From the NCBI RefSeq assembly GCF_036884845.1, contig NZ_CP145732.1, positions 434,001-498,000 on the forward strand: DNA of 64,000 nucleotides, written 5' to 3'. Every line of letters starts with the position of its first letter. Position 1 is the stretch's first letter. The DNA comes from Pseudomonas sp. MAG733B (lineage in GTDB: Bacteria; Pseudomonadota; Gammaproteobacteria; Pseudomonadales; Pseudomonadaceae). The notes beneath the pieces are model-generated. The model did no database searches, had not been told where the DNA came from, and saw nothing but the letters and a program-made list of their open reading frames with translations. This document shows positions 17,875 through 26,542 of the stretch, in pieces. Both the position numbers and the translations under genes were made by a program.

Positions 17875-18753
17875 ATGAAACGTTTTCTTAGCATCGCCAT
17901 GGCGTTGTGCATCGGCCTGACGATGAGTCTCGACGTCAATGCCGCCAAGCGCTTCGGTGGTGGCAAAAGCGCAGGCGCTGCGCCGACTCACCAAACCAGC
18001 CAGATGGCTCCTTCTTCTCCAGGCATGGGCGGCGCTGCGGCGACCGCTGGTGCTGCCGGTGCCGCTGGCGCTGCTGCCAAGGCTGGCGGTGCTTCGCGCT
18101 GGCTCGGCCCTCTGGCCGGTATCGCGGCCGGTGGCTTGCTGGCGTCCATGTTCATGGGCGACGGCTTCCAGGGCATGCAGATCTTCGACATCCTGATCAT
18201 GGCGGTCATCGCGTTCCTGGTCTTCCGTTTCATCGCCGCTCGTCGTCGCAAGCAGCAGGAGCAGTTCGCTCCGGCCGGCCACGCGCCGATGCAGCGTGAA
18301 GCGTTCGAGCAGAAGCCAGCCATGGGTTCGATCTTCGGTGGTTCGGCCGCACCCGTTGCCGCCCGTCCGGTGATCAACGCTCCGGCCTGGTTCAACGAAC
18401 AGAGCTTCATAGAAGCCGCGCGCAGCCACTTCCAGTCGCTGCAACAGCACTGGGACGCGAACGAAATGGACAAGATCTCCGAGTTCGTGACCCCGCAGAT
18501 GCTGGAGTTCCTCAAGCGCGAACGCGCTGACCTGGGTGACGCCTTCCAGTCCACTTACATTGATAACCTCAATGTGCAGCTGGACGGCGTGGATGACCGC
18601 GCCGACAAGACCATCGCCACCCTGACCTTCAGCGGCGTGTCGAAATCCTCGCGTTTCGACCAGGGCGAAGTGTTCAGCGAAAGCTGGAACATGGAACGTG
18701 CACAGGGTGAAAACCAGCCTTGGCTGGTCGCAGGTATCCGCCAGAACGGCTGA
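17875..18753 (+). CDS. Tim44-like domain secreted/membrane protein
   Basis: I choose ATG 17875 (292 residues) because a signal peptide follows (MKRFLSIAMALCIGLTMSLD), with GGGA upstream; ATG 17860 would add five residues. Next come a Gly/Ala-rich linker, a glycine-rich hydrophobic patch (LAGIAAGGLLASMFMG) and a membrane helix (FDILIMAVIAFLVFRFIAA) followed by RRRK. The C-terminal 130 residues form a Tim44-like, NTF2-fold domain (FIEAARSHFQSLQQHWDAN ... WLVAGIRQNG). This arrangement is conserved next to uvrD in Pseudomonas. The bacterial role is unknown, perhaps in membrane-protein or lipid handling. Confidence 0.85.
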   Translation: MKRFLSIAMALCIGLTMSLDVNAAKRFGGGKSAGAAPTHQTSQMAPSSPGMGGAAATAGAAGAAGAAAKAGGASRWLGPLAGIAAGGLLASMFMGDGFQGMQIFDILIMAVIAFLVFRFIAARRRKQQEQFAPAGHAPMQREAFEQKPAMGSIFGGSAAPVAARPVINAPAWFNEQSFIEAARSHFQSLQQHWDANEMDKISEFVTPQMLEFLKRERADLGDAFQSTYIDNLNVQLDGVDDRADKTIATLTFSGVSKSSRFDQGEVFSESWNMERAQGENQPWLVAGIRQNG

Positions 18754-18781
18754 TCATCCTCCGCGCTTCACTTGCTGTAAT

Positions 18782-18809
18782 AAAAACCCCAGCCTCGGCT
18801 GGGGTTTTC
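18782..18809 (+). terminator. Rho-independent terminator after the Tim44-like gene
   Basis: AAAAACCCCAGCC and GGCTGGGGTTTT flank a TC loop in a perfect stem ending in T residues, 29 bases past the stop. Confidence 0.9.
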
Positions 18810-18891
18810 TATTTCGCGGTTGCATCTATAGCAAGCTACTGTATAAACCGCCCCATATAAACCGCGCCATACAAGCAAGAGGATCCCGGAC

Positions 18892-19299
18892 GTGGAAGAA
18901 ATCATCGAACAACTGCGTGAAGCCAACGAACCGGTACCGGTCCCCTTGGAGTTACCCGACGAAGATCTGCTGGTGGAAATCGAAGAACAACTGTTCATCG
19001 ATATTCCGTTCGTCTTCAGAGAGTTTTTGCTGACCGTCAGCGACGTTGTCTACGGCAGCCTGGAGCCGGTGACCGTCACCGACCCGCAATCCCACACCTA
19101 CCTGCCGGATGTTGCTGCCAACGCCTGGGACGCCGGTATCGATCGTAGCCTGATCCCGATCTGCCAGGACGGTGATGACTACTACTGCGTCGAAGAAGAC
19201 GGCACTGTGGTGTTGTGGCAGGCCGAAGAAGAGCTGATCGCCGAAGAAACCTGGGAGTCGGTATGGCACTGGGCGCGGGACGTCTGGCTGGAAAGCTGA
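18892..19299 (+). CDS. SMI1/KNR4 (SUKH) family protein
   Basis: A 135-residue acidic protein starting with GTG 18892; AAGAGGA at 18877-18883 sets this start. The SUKH core is visible: an N-terminal acidic helix, LPDEDLLVEIEEQLFIDIPFVFREFLLTVSDVVYG, a central loop, then IPICQDGDDYYCVEEDGTVVLWQAEEE and the closing helix WESVWHWARDVWLES. Many SUKH proteins are immunity proteins against contact-dependent or type VI toxins, but no toxin gene is adjacent and the gene stands between housekeeping genes, so a household role is also possible. Terminators and the convergent antiporter gene isolate it as a single-gene unit. Confidence 0.85.
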   Translation: MEEIIEQLREANEPVPVPLELPDEDLLVEIEEQLFIDIPFVFREFLLTVSDVVYGSLEPVTVTDPQSHTYLPDVAANAWDAGIDRSLIPICQDGDDYYCVEEDGTVVLWQAEEELIAEETWESVWHWARDVWLES

Positions 19300-19320
19300 G
19301 TCAGCCGACGCCCCACTGGA

Positions 19321-21084
19321 TCAGTGCCCTGGCGAATCCTTGTGATTGTCCAGGGTATCCAGCAACGCCACCTGCATGCGCGTGTGGACGCGGATAAACC
19401 AGCGCCACAGCACCGCTGCTACGGCGGCTGCGACCACAGCGATCAGCACCAGCAACTTGTTGGTCGGCAGAATACTGGCCGACAAGGCTGCCAATAGCAG
19501 GAAAATCACCAGCAGCGAGAGAATCGGGATCACTTCGGCGATCACCCGGCGCACTCGCTCTGTGTGGCGCCCCGCCATTTCAGGCTTCACGCCCATTTCC
19601 GCGAGCAACATCGATAGCGCCTTGAGCTTGCGATAAGCGGCAATCAGGAATGGTAGCGACAACAGCAGCGCACCACCCCAGATCAATGCCTTCTGCCAGC
19701 TCGGATCGCTGACCCAGTCTTGCAGGTAGGTGGAGATGCGTTCGGCGAAGTAAGCGCCCGCGAAAAAGATCGCAATCACCAACGCCAGATTGACCCCGAC
19801 CTGAAGCAGGATCCGTCGAATCATCGACGCCAGCAGCGCACCCTGGCCCTGCGGCTGGATGCTGCGCAGCCATTCGCCATACATCCCCAACACTCGACCC
19901 AGACGCTGCGGCATCACTGCGGCCAACTTGATCGACAACGGGTCTGCCGCTCGAATTAGATAAGGCGTCAGCAGCGTGGTGATCACCGAAACCGCCACGG
20001 CTACCGGATAAAGGAAGTTGCTGGTGACCTGCAGGGTCATGCCCAGCGAAGCGATGATGAAAGAAAATTCGCCAATCTGTGAAAGACCCATCCCGACGCG
20101 TAGTGAGGTGCGTCCGTCGTTGCCGGCGATAAAGGCACCGAGTCCGCAGGACAACATCTTGCCCAGAACTACCGCCACCGTGATCACCGCGATTGGCCAG
20201 GCGTATTGCAGCAGGATCATCGGGTCGAGCATCAGGCCGATGGCGACGAAGAAAATCGCACTGAACAGGTCGCGAACCGGTTCGATCAGGCGTTCGATCT
20301 TCAGCAACTGCCGGGATTCGGCCATGATCGCGCCAATCAGGAACGCGCCCAGGACCATGCTGTATTCAAGCTTGACCACCAGCAGGCAGAAGCCGAAACA
20401 CAGGCCCAGCACGGTGATCAGCAGCATTTCATTGCTTTCGAATTTGGCCACGTAAGCCAGCAATCGCGGCACCAGCAAAATGCCGATCACCAATGCGACG
20501 ATCATGAACAACGAGAGCTTGCCGACCGTCGAGAACACTTCGCCGGAGCTGACCGTGCCGCTGACCGCGATGCTCGACAGCAAGGCGATGATGCCGATAC
20601 CGAGGATGTCTTCGACGATCAGCACACCGAAAATCAGCTGTGCAAAACGCTGATTCTTCATCTTCAGGTCGTTGAGCGCCTTGACGATGATGGTGGTCGA
20701 GGAGATCGCCAGAATCGCGCCGAGGAACAGTGAATCCATGGTGTTCCAGTCGAACCAGCGGCCGATTTCGTAGCCGATCCAGATCATCAGCACGATTTCC
20801 AGGAACGCCGCGATAAACGCCGTGGCGCCGACCTTGAACAACTTGCGCAGGCTGAATTCCAGGCCCAGGCAGAACATCAGGAAAATCACCCCGAGTTCCG
20901 CCAGGGTCTTGATGGTCTCTTCGTCGTGGATCAGCCCGAACGGTGGGGTGTGCGGGCCAATGATGAAGCCCGCAACAATGTAGCCCAGAACCACCGGTTG
21001 TTTGAGGCGATGAAAAACCACGGTCACCACACCCGCGATCAACATGATCACTGCCAGATCCTGAATAAAACTGATGGCATGCAT
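19321..21084 (-). CDS. CPA2-family monovalent cation/proton antiporter (KefB-like)
   Basis: ATG 21084 is preceded by AAGGAG at the correct spacing, giving 587 residues; the upstream in-frame ATG at 21108 is less likely. About twelve membrane helices make up a Na+/H+ exchanger domain with typical blocks (GYIVAGFIIGPHTPPFG, LAISSTTIIVKALND, GAFLIGAIMAES, IGEFSFIIASLGM). After it come further hydrophobic helices, but the C-terminus (LLDTLDNHKDSPGH) lacks the RCK/TrkA-N nucleotide-binding domain found in KefB, KefC and YbaL. Potassium or sodium export coupled to protons is likely; glutathione or NAD gating by an RCK domain is not. Confidence 0.88.
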   Translation of the reverse strand: MHAISFIQDLAVIMLIAGVVTVVFHRLKQPVVLGYIVAGFIIGPHTPPFGLIHDEETIKTLAELGVIFLMFCLGLEFSLRKLFKVGATAFIAAFLEIVLMIWIGYEIGRWFDWNTMDSLFLGAILAISSTTIIVKALNDLKMKNQRFAQLIFGVLIVEDILGIGIIALLSSIAVSGTVSSGEVFSTVGKLSLFMIVALVIGILLVPRLLAYVAKFESNEMLLITVLGLCFGFCLLVVKLEYSMVLGAFLIGAIMAESRQLLKIERLIEPVRDLFSAIFFVAIGLMLDPMILLQYAWPIAVITVAVVLGKMLSCGLGAFIAGNDGRTSLRVGMGLSQIGEFSFIIASLGMTLQVTSNFLYPVAVAVSVITTLLTPYLIRAADPLSIKLAAVMPQRLGRVLGMYGEWLRSIQPQGQGALLASMIRRILLQVGVNLALVIAIFFAGAYFAERISTYLQDWVSDPSWQKALIWGGALLLSLPFLIAAYRKLKALSMLLAEMGVKPEMAGRHTERVRRVIAEVIPILSLLVIFLLLAALSASILPTNKLLVLIAVVAAAVAAVLWRWFIRVHTRMQVALLDTLDNHKDSPGH

Positions 21085-21370
21085 GGCGTGTGGCTCCTTG
21101 GGTGACATGGCTCAACCAGCAGACGCAGGAAACGTCCGATTGAACGGGATACAAATCTGCTTTTCGCGTAGGAATTTGCCCTTTGGAGTGGGCTTTTGCA
21201 GGGTAACACCGCGACTTCCAGCAGAAAGGCGGTGCAATATATGGAAACAGATCGATCCGGCGTGACGGCGGCTTCCCGCCCGGCGTCCCGATAACTGTTG
21301 GTTTGAAAAAACCACGCAGGCACCCGCAGAGGTGCGTCCCTCAAACCTTGCCTTGATCCGTGAGAACGCT

Positions 21371-21853
21371 ATGGAACCCGGAAACGCCCAGCTGTCGATG
21401 ACGGTACTGATGACCCCCGACATGGCCAACTTCTCTGGCAATGTTCACGGCGGAACCCTGCTCAAGTATCTCGACGAAGTCGCCTACGCCTGCGCCAGCC
21501 GTTATGCCGGCCGTTACGTGGTGACCCTGTCGGTGGACCAGGTGATTTTCCGTGAGCCGATCCATGTCGGCGAACTGGTGACCTTCCTCGCTTCGGTCAA
21601 CTACACCGGCAACACCTCGATGGAGGTGGGTATCAAGGTAGTGACCGAAAACATCCGTGAGCGCTCGGTGCGCCACACCAACAGCTGCTTCTTCACCATG
21701 GTCGCGGTGGATGACCAGCGCAAACCCGCCCCGGTGCCGCCGCTGCAACCGGAAAACAGCGAGGACAAGCGCCGATACATTCAGGCCCAGCAACGCCGCC
21801 AGATTCGTCAGGAGCTGGAAAAGCGCTATCAGGAAATCAAGGGCGACGCCTGA
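21371..21853 (+). CDS. Hotdog-fold acyl-CoA thioesterase (YciA-like)
   Basis: From ATG 21371 the protein is 160 residues. The hotdog signature is clear: MTPDMANFSGNVHGGTLLKY with the catalytic-loop asparagine/histidine/glycine region, then LDEVAYACASRYAG, VDQVIFREPIHVGE and the conserved SCFFTMVAVD strand. The C-terminal tail is Arg/Gln-rich (RRYIQAQQRRQIRQELEKR). It probably hydrolyses medium- or long-chain acyl-CoA. An upstream in-frame start (21332) exists, but homologues begin near MEPGNAQLSM. It diverges from the antiporter gene. Confidence 0.9.
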   Translation: MEPGNAQLSMTVLMTPDMANFSGNVHGGTLLKYLDEVAYACASRYAGRYVVTLSVDQVIFREPIHVGELVTFLASVNYTGNTSMEVGIKVVTENIRERSVRHTNSCFFTMVAVDDQRKPAPVPPLQPENSEDKRRYIQAQQRRQIRQELEKRYQEIKGDA

Positions 21854-21856
21854 AGC

Positions 21857-21933
21857 AAAAGATCGCAGCCTGCGGTAGTTCCTACAGAGAAATGCGAATT
21901 CCTGTAGGGGCTGCCGCAGGCTGCGATCTTTTT
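21857..21933. repeat. REP element, GATCGCAGCC family
   Basis: The arms AAAAGATCGCAGCCTGCGG... and ...CCGCAGGCTGCGATCTTTTT pair with two mismatches near the loop. It lies between the convergent thioesterase and pdxY genes and ends in a T-run. Confidence 0.9.
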
Positions 21934-21945
21934 GTTCTGATCCGG

Positions 21946-22818
21946 TTACAAGCTGATCGAAGTCGCCTCAAACCGCACCCGCGGATGGGCAATCCGGTCC
22001 TGCGCCCGCACCAGTTCCAGCTCGTAGCTCGCGCAGGCCTGGGTTTCCAGCAGCACTTCATGCACCGCCGATGCGGCGAATTCGAACGCGGCCACCAGGC
22101 TGTCGCCCAACAACACGCGCGCCAGGAACAACCCGGAAGTCAAATCACCAACGCCCACCGGCTGACGCGGAAACGCCAGCAGCGGACGTTGCAGATGCCA
22201 ACTGCCTTCGGCTGTCACCAGCAACATCTCGAACACGTCCGAAGTTTTGCCTGGGTAGTCCAGATGCTTGACCAGCACCGCTTTCGGCCCGCGCGCCAGC
22301 AGCGCCCGCGCCATGGCTAGACAATCGAACAACGACTGCGGCTTGCGCCCCGAAAAGCTGTCGAGCTCCAGTTGGTTTGGGCAAATGAAATCAGCCACGG
22401 CGGCGGCTTCCTCCAGCAGGAAATCGCTGACTTCCGCCGGCACGCTGCAACCCTTCTCCGGATGGCCCATCACCGGGTCGCACAAATACAGCGCCTTGGG
22501 ATTCATCGCCTTGATCCGCGCCACACCCGTAAGGATTGCCCGACCCTGTGCCGCGCTACCGAGGTAACCCGACAGCACCGCGTCGCAATTGCCGAGCTCG
22601 CCAATGGCTGCGATGCCTTCGACCAGATCAGGGATCTGGTGCGGCGCCAGCACGTCGCCGGTCCACTGGCCGTACTGCGTGTGGTTGGAGAACTGCACGG
22701 TGTTGAGCGGCCAGACATTCACCCCGACCCGCTGCATCGGGAAAACCGCGGCACTGTTGCCTGCGTGACCGAACACCACGTGGGACTGGATAGCGAGCAG
22801 ATGGGGCGTACGTTTCAT
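21946..22818 (-). CDS. pdxY: Pyridoxal kinase PdxY
   Basis: A 290-residue ribokinase-superfamily enzyme that phosphorylates pyridoxal in the vitamin B6 salvage pathway. Diagnostic segments are [33 protein letters not shown] at the start (substrate loop), [26 protein letters not shown] and the anion-hole/catalytic block [16 protein letters not shown] with its aspartate base. The start [12 protein letters not shown] fits the family. Confidence 0.94.
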   Translation of the reverse strand: MKRTPHLLAIQSHVVFGHAGNSAAVFPMQRVGVNVWPLNTVQFSNHTQYGQWTGDVLAPHQIPDLVEGIAAIGELGNCDAVLSGYLGSAAQGRAILTGVARIKAMNPKALYLCDPVMGHPEKGCSVPAEVSDFLLEEAAAVADFICPNQLELDSFSGRKPQSLFDCLAMARALLARGPKAVLVKHLDYPGKTSDVFEMLLVTAEGSWHLQRPLLAFPRQPVGVGDLTSGLFLARVLLGDSLVAAFEFAASAVHEVLLETQACASYELELVRAQDRIAHPRVRFEATSISL

Positions 22819-22937
22819 GCGGTGAGTTTCCGTAAAACGATTGAAATTCGAGCGGCGCAGTATGCGACTAAACGCAGCCTGTACGACAGACCGGCGACGC
22901 AGTTAAGCTGACACTATCTTGTTGGAGCGCCCAGTTG

Positions 22938-23351
22938 ATGTTGACCCTTGGAAATATTTTCGTGCTGATGCTGCTCGCTACCGCCGGCGCCTGGCTGTGG
23001 CACAACCACGGCCTGCGCGAGCGCGCGCTGGAGCGGGTCAAGCAGCATTGCAGCAACGTCGGCATCGAATTGCTGGATGGAAACGTGGCGCTGAAAAAAA
23101 TCGCGTTCCTCAAGGATGCCCGCGGTCGGCGGCGCCTGGCCCGAGTGTATAACTTCGAATTCACCGTGACCGGCGAAAGTCGGCATAACGGCACCATCAC
23201 CCAATTCGGCGCCCACAGCGCGCAGATAGAATTGGCGCCTTATCCGATGCCGTTTGACGAAACGCCGCCGGTCGTCGATGTGGTCAAGCCGAGCGCCGAG
23301 GTGATCCAGCTGAGCCATTGGCGGCAGGAGCACAACAAATGGCGGCCGTAA
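22938..23351 (+). CDS. DUF3301 family protein
   Basis: A 137-residue protein starting at ATG 22938, with GGAG about 11 bases upstream. One N-terminal membrane helix (NIFVLMLLATAGAWLWHNHG) is followed by the conserved block RALERVKQHCSNVGIELLDGNVALKKI, a run of basic residues and the YNFEFTVTGESRHNGTI strand region. The family is common in gammaproteobacteria and has no assigned function. It probably faces the cytoplasm after a single anchor. It stands alone, convergent with the CobW gene. Confidence 0.85.
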   Translation: MLTLGNIFVLMLLATAGAWLWHNHGLRERALERVKQHCSNVGIELLDGNVALKKIAFLKDARGRRRLARVYNFEFTVTGESRHNGTITQFGAHSAQIELAPYPMPFDETPPVVDVVKPSAEVIQLSHWRQEHNKWRP

Positions 23352-23354
23352 TAC

Positions 23355-24320
23355 TCAGATCGACCGGCAGTCGGCCAGGCCTCTTTGCAACACTTCCACA
23401 TCCTGCGGCTCACTGAAAATCAACTCGACTCGCGAGTCCTGCCGCCATTCGCTGGGCTGCCACGCCAACACCGAGTTATCCAGCGCATTGGCCGATACCC
23501 AGCCACCGCTACTGTGGATAACCAGCTTCGCCCGCCGCCACACAAGGCCTTCCAGCCACCGGCCGACAAATGCCGCATCGAAGGTCTGGTTCGGATGCCA
23601 GCGCCATCCGATACTCCAACCGCCCTCCTGCGCCTGACTTAAGCAAATAGGCAGCGTCGGGTCAGTCCAGATCGCCGGGAGCTGCGCCAGTCTCTTGGGC
23701 ATCACAAAGTTATCCACACCCGCCACCGCCCGCGCCTCAAGACCGGGCAACTCGCTCAATGGCAACGCGGATTCTTGCGTCCAGTACAAAGGACGCACCG
23801 GCAACGATGCGGCGATCTGCTGGCGATCACCTTCTTCGATACCTTCGGATTTGTTCATCAGCAACAGACCCGCGCTGTTCAATGCCTCCCGTTGCGCCGC
23901 AGGCAGCGGCTTGCCGGCGAGGAGCGCCTGCGCATCGAGCACCAGCACGCTGGGTTGCACATTCAGAACGCCTTGCCATGGCGCCTCGCTCAACTGTTGC
24001 AACAGCTGCATCGGATGGCCCAGCCCCGAAGGCTCGATGAACAGTCGATCCGGCCGCGCCTTGCGCAGCAAACGACCGAGACCAATCTGAAACGGCGCAC
24101 CATTGACGCAACACAAACAGCCCCCGGCCACTTCGCCCAGTGCGATACCATCGGCGTCACGGGTCAGCAACGCGGCATCGAGGCCGATCTGGCCGAACTC
24201 GTTGATCAATACCGCCCAGCGCTCACCCGCTGGACGCTGCGCCAGCAGGTGCTTGATCAGGCTGGTTTTACCGGCACCCAATGGCCCGGCGATGACGTGG
24301 GTGGGTATGTTCTGCAACAT
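23355..24320 (-). CDS. CobW/G3E family GTPase (putative metallochaperone), short form
   Basis: ATG 24320 (MLQNIPTHVIAGPLGAGKTS) gives 321 residues; the frame stays open to 24557 without family resemblance, and no strong ribosome-binding site is seen. The G1 loop is GPLGAGKTS, and the metal-binding GGCLCCV (CxCC) and switch ESTG-like block IEPSGLGHP are present, followed by the CobW C-terminal domain. G3E GTPases deliver or sense metals, mainly zinc in this genomic setting. A second CobW gene (24708-25913) on the same strand lies one small antisense gene away, so both may respond to zinc shortage. Confidence 0.86.
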   Translation of the reverse strand: MLQNIPTHVIAGPLGAGKTSLIKHLLAQRPAGERWAVLINEFGQIGLDAALLTRDADGIALGEVAGGCLCCVNGAPFQIGLGRLLRKARPDRLFIEPSGLGHPMQLLQQLSEAPWQGVLNVQPSVLVLDAQALLAGKPLPAAQREALNSAGLLLMNKSEGIEEGDRQQIAASLPVRPLYWTQESALPLSELPGLEARAVAGVDNFVMPKRLAQLPAIWTDPTLPICLSQAQEGGWSIGWRWHPNQTFDAAFVGRWLEGLVWRRAKLVIHSSGGWVSANALDNSVLAWQPSEWRQDSRVELIFSEPQDVEVLQRGLADCRSI

Positions 24321-24346
24321 GATCGAAGGTGTCTTGGGAGGTAAGC

Positions 24347-24703
24347 ATGCGGTGGATGGGATTTTCGTTGCTACTGATTCTGCCCTGCGGCGAGGCGCTG
24401 GCCCAGGCCTGCGTCGTCCACAGCCAGGCGGAACGGCTTGACGTGAAAGTCTGCCAACAGAACCGTACCATCCCGGAAAAACTCTTCGCCGACGGTTTTT
24501 GCCAGCCGAAACTGGCCGGGCAGAAGGTCGAGGTGCAGTACGTCGACCAATGCCCAAGCGGGGCGTTCGGCGTGTGCAGCAACGCCCAAGTCGCCAATAT
24601 GCCTTACCGGCAGGATATTCACTATTACGGCGTAGCCACGGATGCAGCGTATCTGAAGCCGTTTTGCGAAGCCCAGAGCCAGGGAACCTGGCTCAAGCCT
24701 TGA
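24347..24703 (+). CDS. Small secreted cysteine-rich protein
   Basis: The start at ATG 24347 is supported by GGGAGGTAA just upstream. A signal peptide (MRWMGFSLLLILPCGEALAQ) precedes a mature part of about 98 residues with six cysteines (ACVVH, VCQQN, FCQPK, QCPSG, VCSNA, FCEAQ), enough for three disulfides. I do not recognise a catalytic motif. The gene sits between two minus-strand CobW genes with gaps of 26 and 4 bases, so any read-through from the downstream-facing CobW transcript would be antisense to it. A homologue holds a similar place next to CobW genes in P. aeruginosa. A periplasmic role linked to metal supply is an inference from context. Confidence 0.78.
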   Translation: MRWMGFSLLLILPCGEALAQACVVHSQAERLDVKVCQQNRTIPEKLFADGFCQPKLAGQKVEVQYVDQCPSGAFGVCSNAQVANMPYRQDIHYYGVATDAAYLKPFCEAQSQGTWLKP

Positions 24704-24707
24704 GGTG

Positions 24708-25913
24708 TCACGCGGCGTCTTCGTACCAAGGGCCGAACGGGTCCGGCAGCAATCGCCAGCCTTCGACACCCAGTGCCATTTCTTCATCCGTCAGCAGACA
24801 ATCATCGAGTTCGGTAGTGAGCTGCGCGAAGTCGATGTTCTGGCCGATGAACACCAGTTCCTGTCGGCAATCACCGGTGGCAGCGGTCCAGTTATCCATG
24901 ATCGCGGCGGTACTCTCCTCATCCTGCGGCCATTGATTCTTCGGCACGAAACGCCACCAGCGTCCGGCGAAACCATGGCGCATCAAACCACCGGCCTGTG
25001 ACCAGCTCCCAGCATCCATGTGCTTGCTCGCCAACCAGAAAAACCCTTTGGAGCGCAGCAGCTTTCCGTTGACCCATGGGCGGTCTATGAAGCTGAAAAA
25101 GCGTTGCGGATGGAATGGACGGCGCGCACGGTAAGCGCTGGAGGCGATACCGTACTCCTCGGTTTCCGGTACATGTGCGCCGCGCAGTTCGCGCAGCCAG
25201 CCTGGGGCCTGAGCGGCTTTTTCGAAGTCGAAATAACCGGTGTTGAGGATCTTCTCCAGCGGCACTTCACCCATGACCATCGGGATGATTTCCGCCTGGG
25301 CGTTGAGCCGTTCGAGTATCGCAATCAGCTCCTGACGCTCGCCGCTGCTGATCAGGTCGATCTTGCTGATCAAGATGACGTCGGCGAACTCGACCTGCTC
25401 GATCAACAGGTCAGTAATCGAGCGCTCGTCGTCTTCACCCAGTGTTTCGCCACGGGAAGCGAGGCTCTCGGCGGCCTGGTAGTCGAGCAGGAAATTCATG
25501 CCATCGACTACGGTCACCATGGTGTCGAGCCGGGCGATGTCGGTGAGGCTCTGGCCGTTTTCGTCGCGAAACGTAAACGTCTCCGCCACTGGCAGCGGTT
25601 CGGCAATACCGGTTGATTCGATCAGCAGGTAATCAAAACGACCTTCCCGAGCGAGCTTGCTCACTTCCTCCAGCAAGTCTTCGCGCAAGGTGCAGCAGAT
25701 GCAGCCGTTGCTCATTTCCACGAGTTTTTCTTCGGCGCGATTGAGGCTGACGTCACGCTGAACTTCACTGCCGTCGATGTTGATTTCACTCATGTCGTTG
25801 ACGATGACAGCGACCCGCAGATTTTCTCTATTACGTAGTACGTAATTGAGAAGTGTACTTTTTCCGGCACCAAGAAAGCCCGACAGGACGGTAACGGGTA
25901 GACGATTGGGCAT
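24708..25913 (-). CDS. zigA: Zinc-responsive CobW/G3E GTPase (ZigA-like)
   Basis: A 401-residue G3E GTPase. The N-terminal domain has Walker [13 protein letters not shown], the CxCC zinc site [15 protein letters not shown] and the NKxD-equivalent SKID; the C-terminal CobW_C domain includes [16 protein letters not shown]. Length, start ([13 protein letters not shown]) and the Zur-type palindrome 50 bases upstream match ZigA/YciC-type zinc metallochaperones, which are induced under zinc starvation and linked to histidine-derived zinc use in Acinetobacter. The name zigA is by similarity. Confidence 0.88.
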   Translation of the reverse strand: MPNRLPVTVLSGFLGAGKSTLLNYVLRNRENLRVAVIVNDMSEINIDGSEVQRDVSLNRAEEKLVEMSNGCICCTLREDLLEEVSKLAREGRFDYLLIESTGIAEPLPVAETFTFRDENGQSLTDIARLDTMVTVVDGMNFLLDYQAAESLASRGETLGEDDERSITDLLIEQVEFADVILISKIDLISSGERQELIAILERLNAQAEIIPMVMGEVPLEKILNTGYFDFEKAAQAPGWLRELRGAHVPETEEYGIASSAYRARRPFHPQRFFSFIDRPWVNGKLLRSKGFFWLASKHMDAGSWSQAGGLMRHGFAGRWWRFVPKNQWPQDEESTAAIMDNWTAATGDCRQELVFIGQNIDFAQLTTELDDCLLTDEEMALGVEGWRLLPDPFGPWYEDAA

Positions 25914-25960
25914 CAGATGTTCCTCACAGGGTACCCGGTCAAATCGTCGGGCTTGGTTTT

Positions 25961-25978
25961 ATGTTATAGTATAACGAT
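25961..25978. promoter_or_regulatory. Zur box between zigA and a secreted-protein gene
   Basis: ATGTTATAGTATAACGAT contains the perfect palindrome GTTATA-G-TATAAC (25963-25975), the core of the gammaproteobacterial Zur operator. It lies 50 bases upstream of zigA and 77 bases upstream of the divergent gene at 26055, so one bound repressor could silence both. Confidence 0.85.
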
Positions 25979-26054
25979 ACAATCAAGCCACTCTCCCTTG
26001 CTCACAACGTTAAAGGGCACGACGCTGGAGACCTTCCCATTGGTGAGAAACGCT

Positions 26055-26432
26055 ATGCGTAATGCCCTGAAACTGGCGCTGTTGAGCATTTCAATGTTGG
26101 GTACGGCCGATGCATTGGCGCAAATTCCAACGCTGGCCAATTGCACCCGCAGCGCCAACTTGCTGGCCTGCGTGGATGGCGAGGGTAATGCCTACAGCGT
26201 CAACACTGTCGGGAGCACGATTTACTTGCGGGGCTTCGAAGTGGCTGGAAAACGCTACTGGGCGCAGACCAACAGCCGCTATGGCCAGCTGACCTTTTTC
26301 ACCGGCATCGCCTCTGACGGTGAGGCCTGGGTCGGCTACAACCGACGCGTTGGCTGGACCACGATCAACCGATTTTCCAGTTCCGGTGGCAGCAGCGCCA
26401 AGTTCACATGTAGCCGAATTGCCGGTTGTTAG
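26055..26432 (+). CDS. Small secreted protein, divergent from zigA
   Basis: I choose ATG 26055 (125 residues) because it begins a signal peptide (MRNALKLALLSISMLGTADALAQ), with GGTGAGA upstream; the frame is open back to 25917 without support. The mature part of about 100 residues has four cysteines (NCTRS, LLACVD, FTCSR, AGC at the end), Gly and Tyr richness and the blocks IYLRGFEVAGKRYWAQ and GEAWVGYNRRVGW. I do not recognise the family. The Zur box it shares with zigA makes zinc-starvation induction likely. Confidence 0.78.
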   Translation: MRNALKLALLSISMLGTADALAQIPTLANCTRSANLLACVDGEGNAYSVNTVGSTIYLRGFEVAGKRYWAQTNSRYGQLTFFTGIASDGEAWVGYNRRVGWTTINRFSSSGGSSAKFTCSRIAGC

Positions 26433-26507
26433 GCCTGGGACATCTCTGTTTCTGCGGCCCCCGCGAGAAATGAAAAACCGTTCATGAAAAAGCCGTCGTC
26501 GATTTCA

Positions 26508-26524
26508 TTGTTATAATATAACAT
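26508..26524. promoter_or_regulatory. Zur box upstream of folE2
   Basis: TTGTTATAATATAACAT contains GTTATA-A-TATAAC at 26510-26522, the same core as at 25963. It is about 20 bases upstream of the folE2 start and would overlap its promoter or early transcript. Confidence 0.87.
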
Positions 26525-26542
26525 ACCAAATCAACTCCCACG

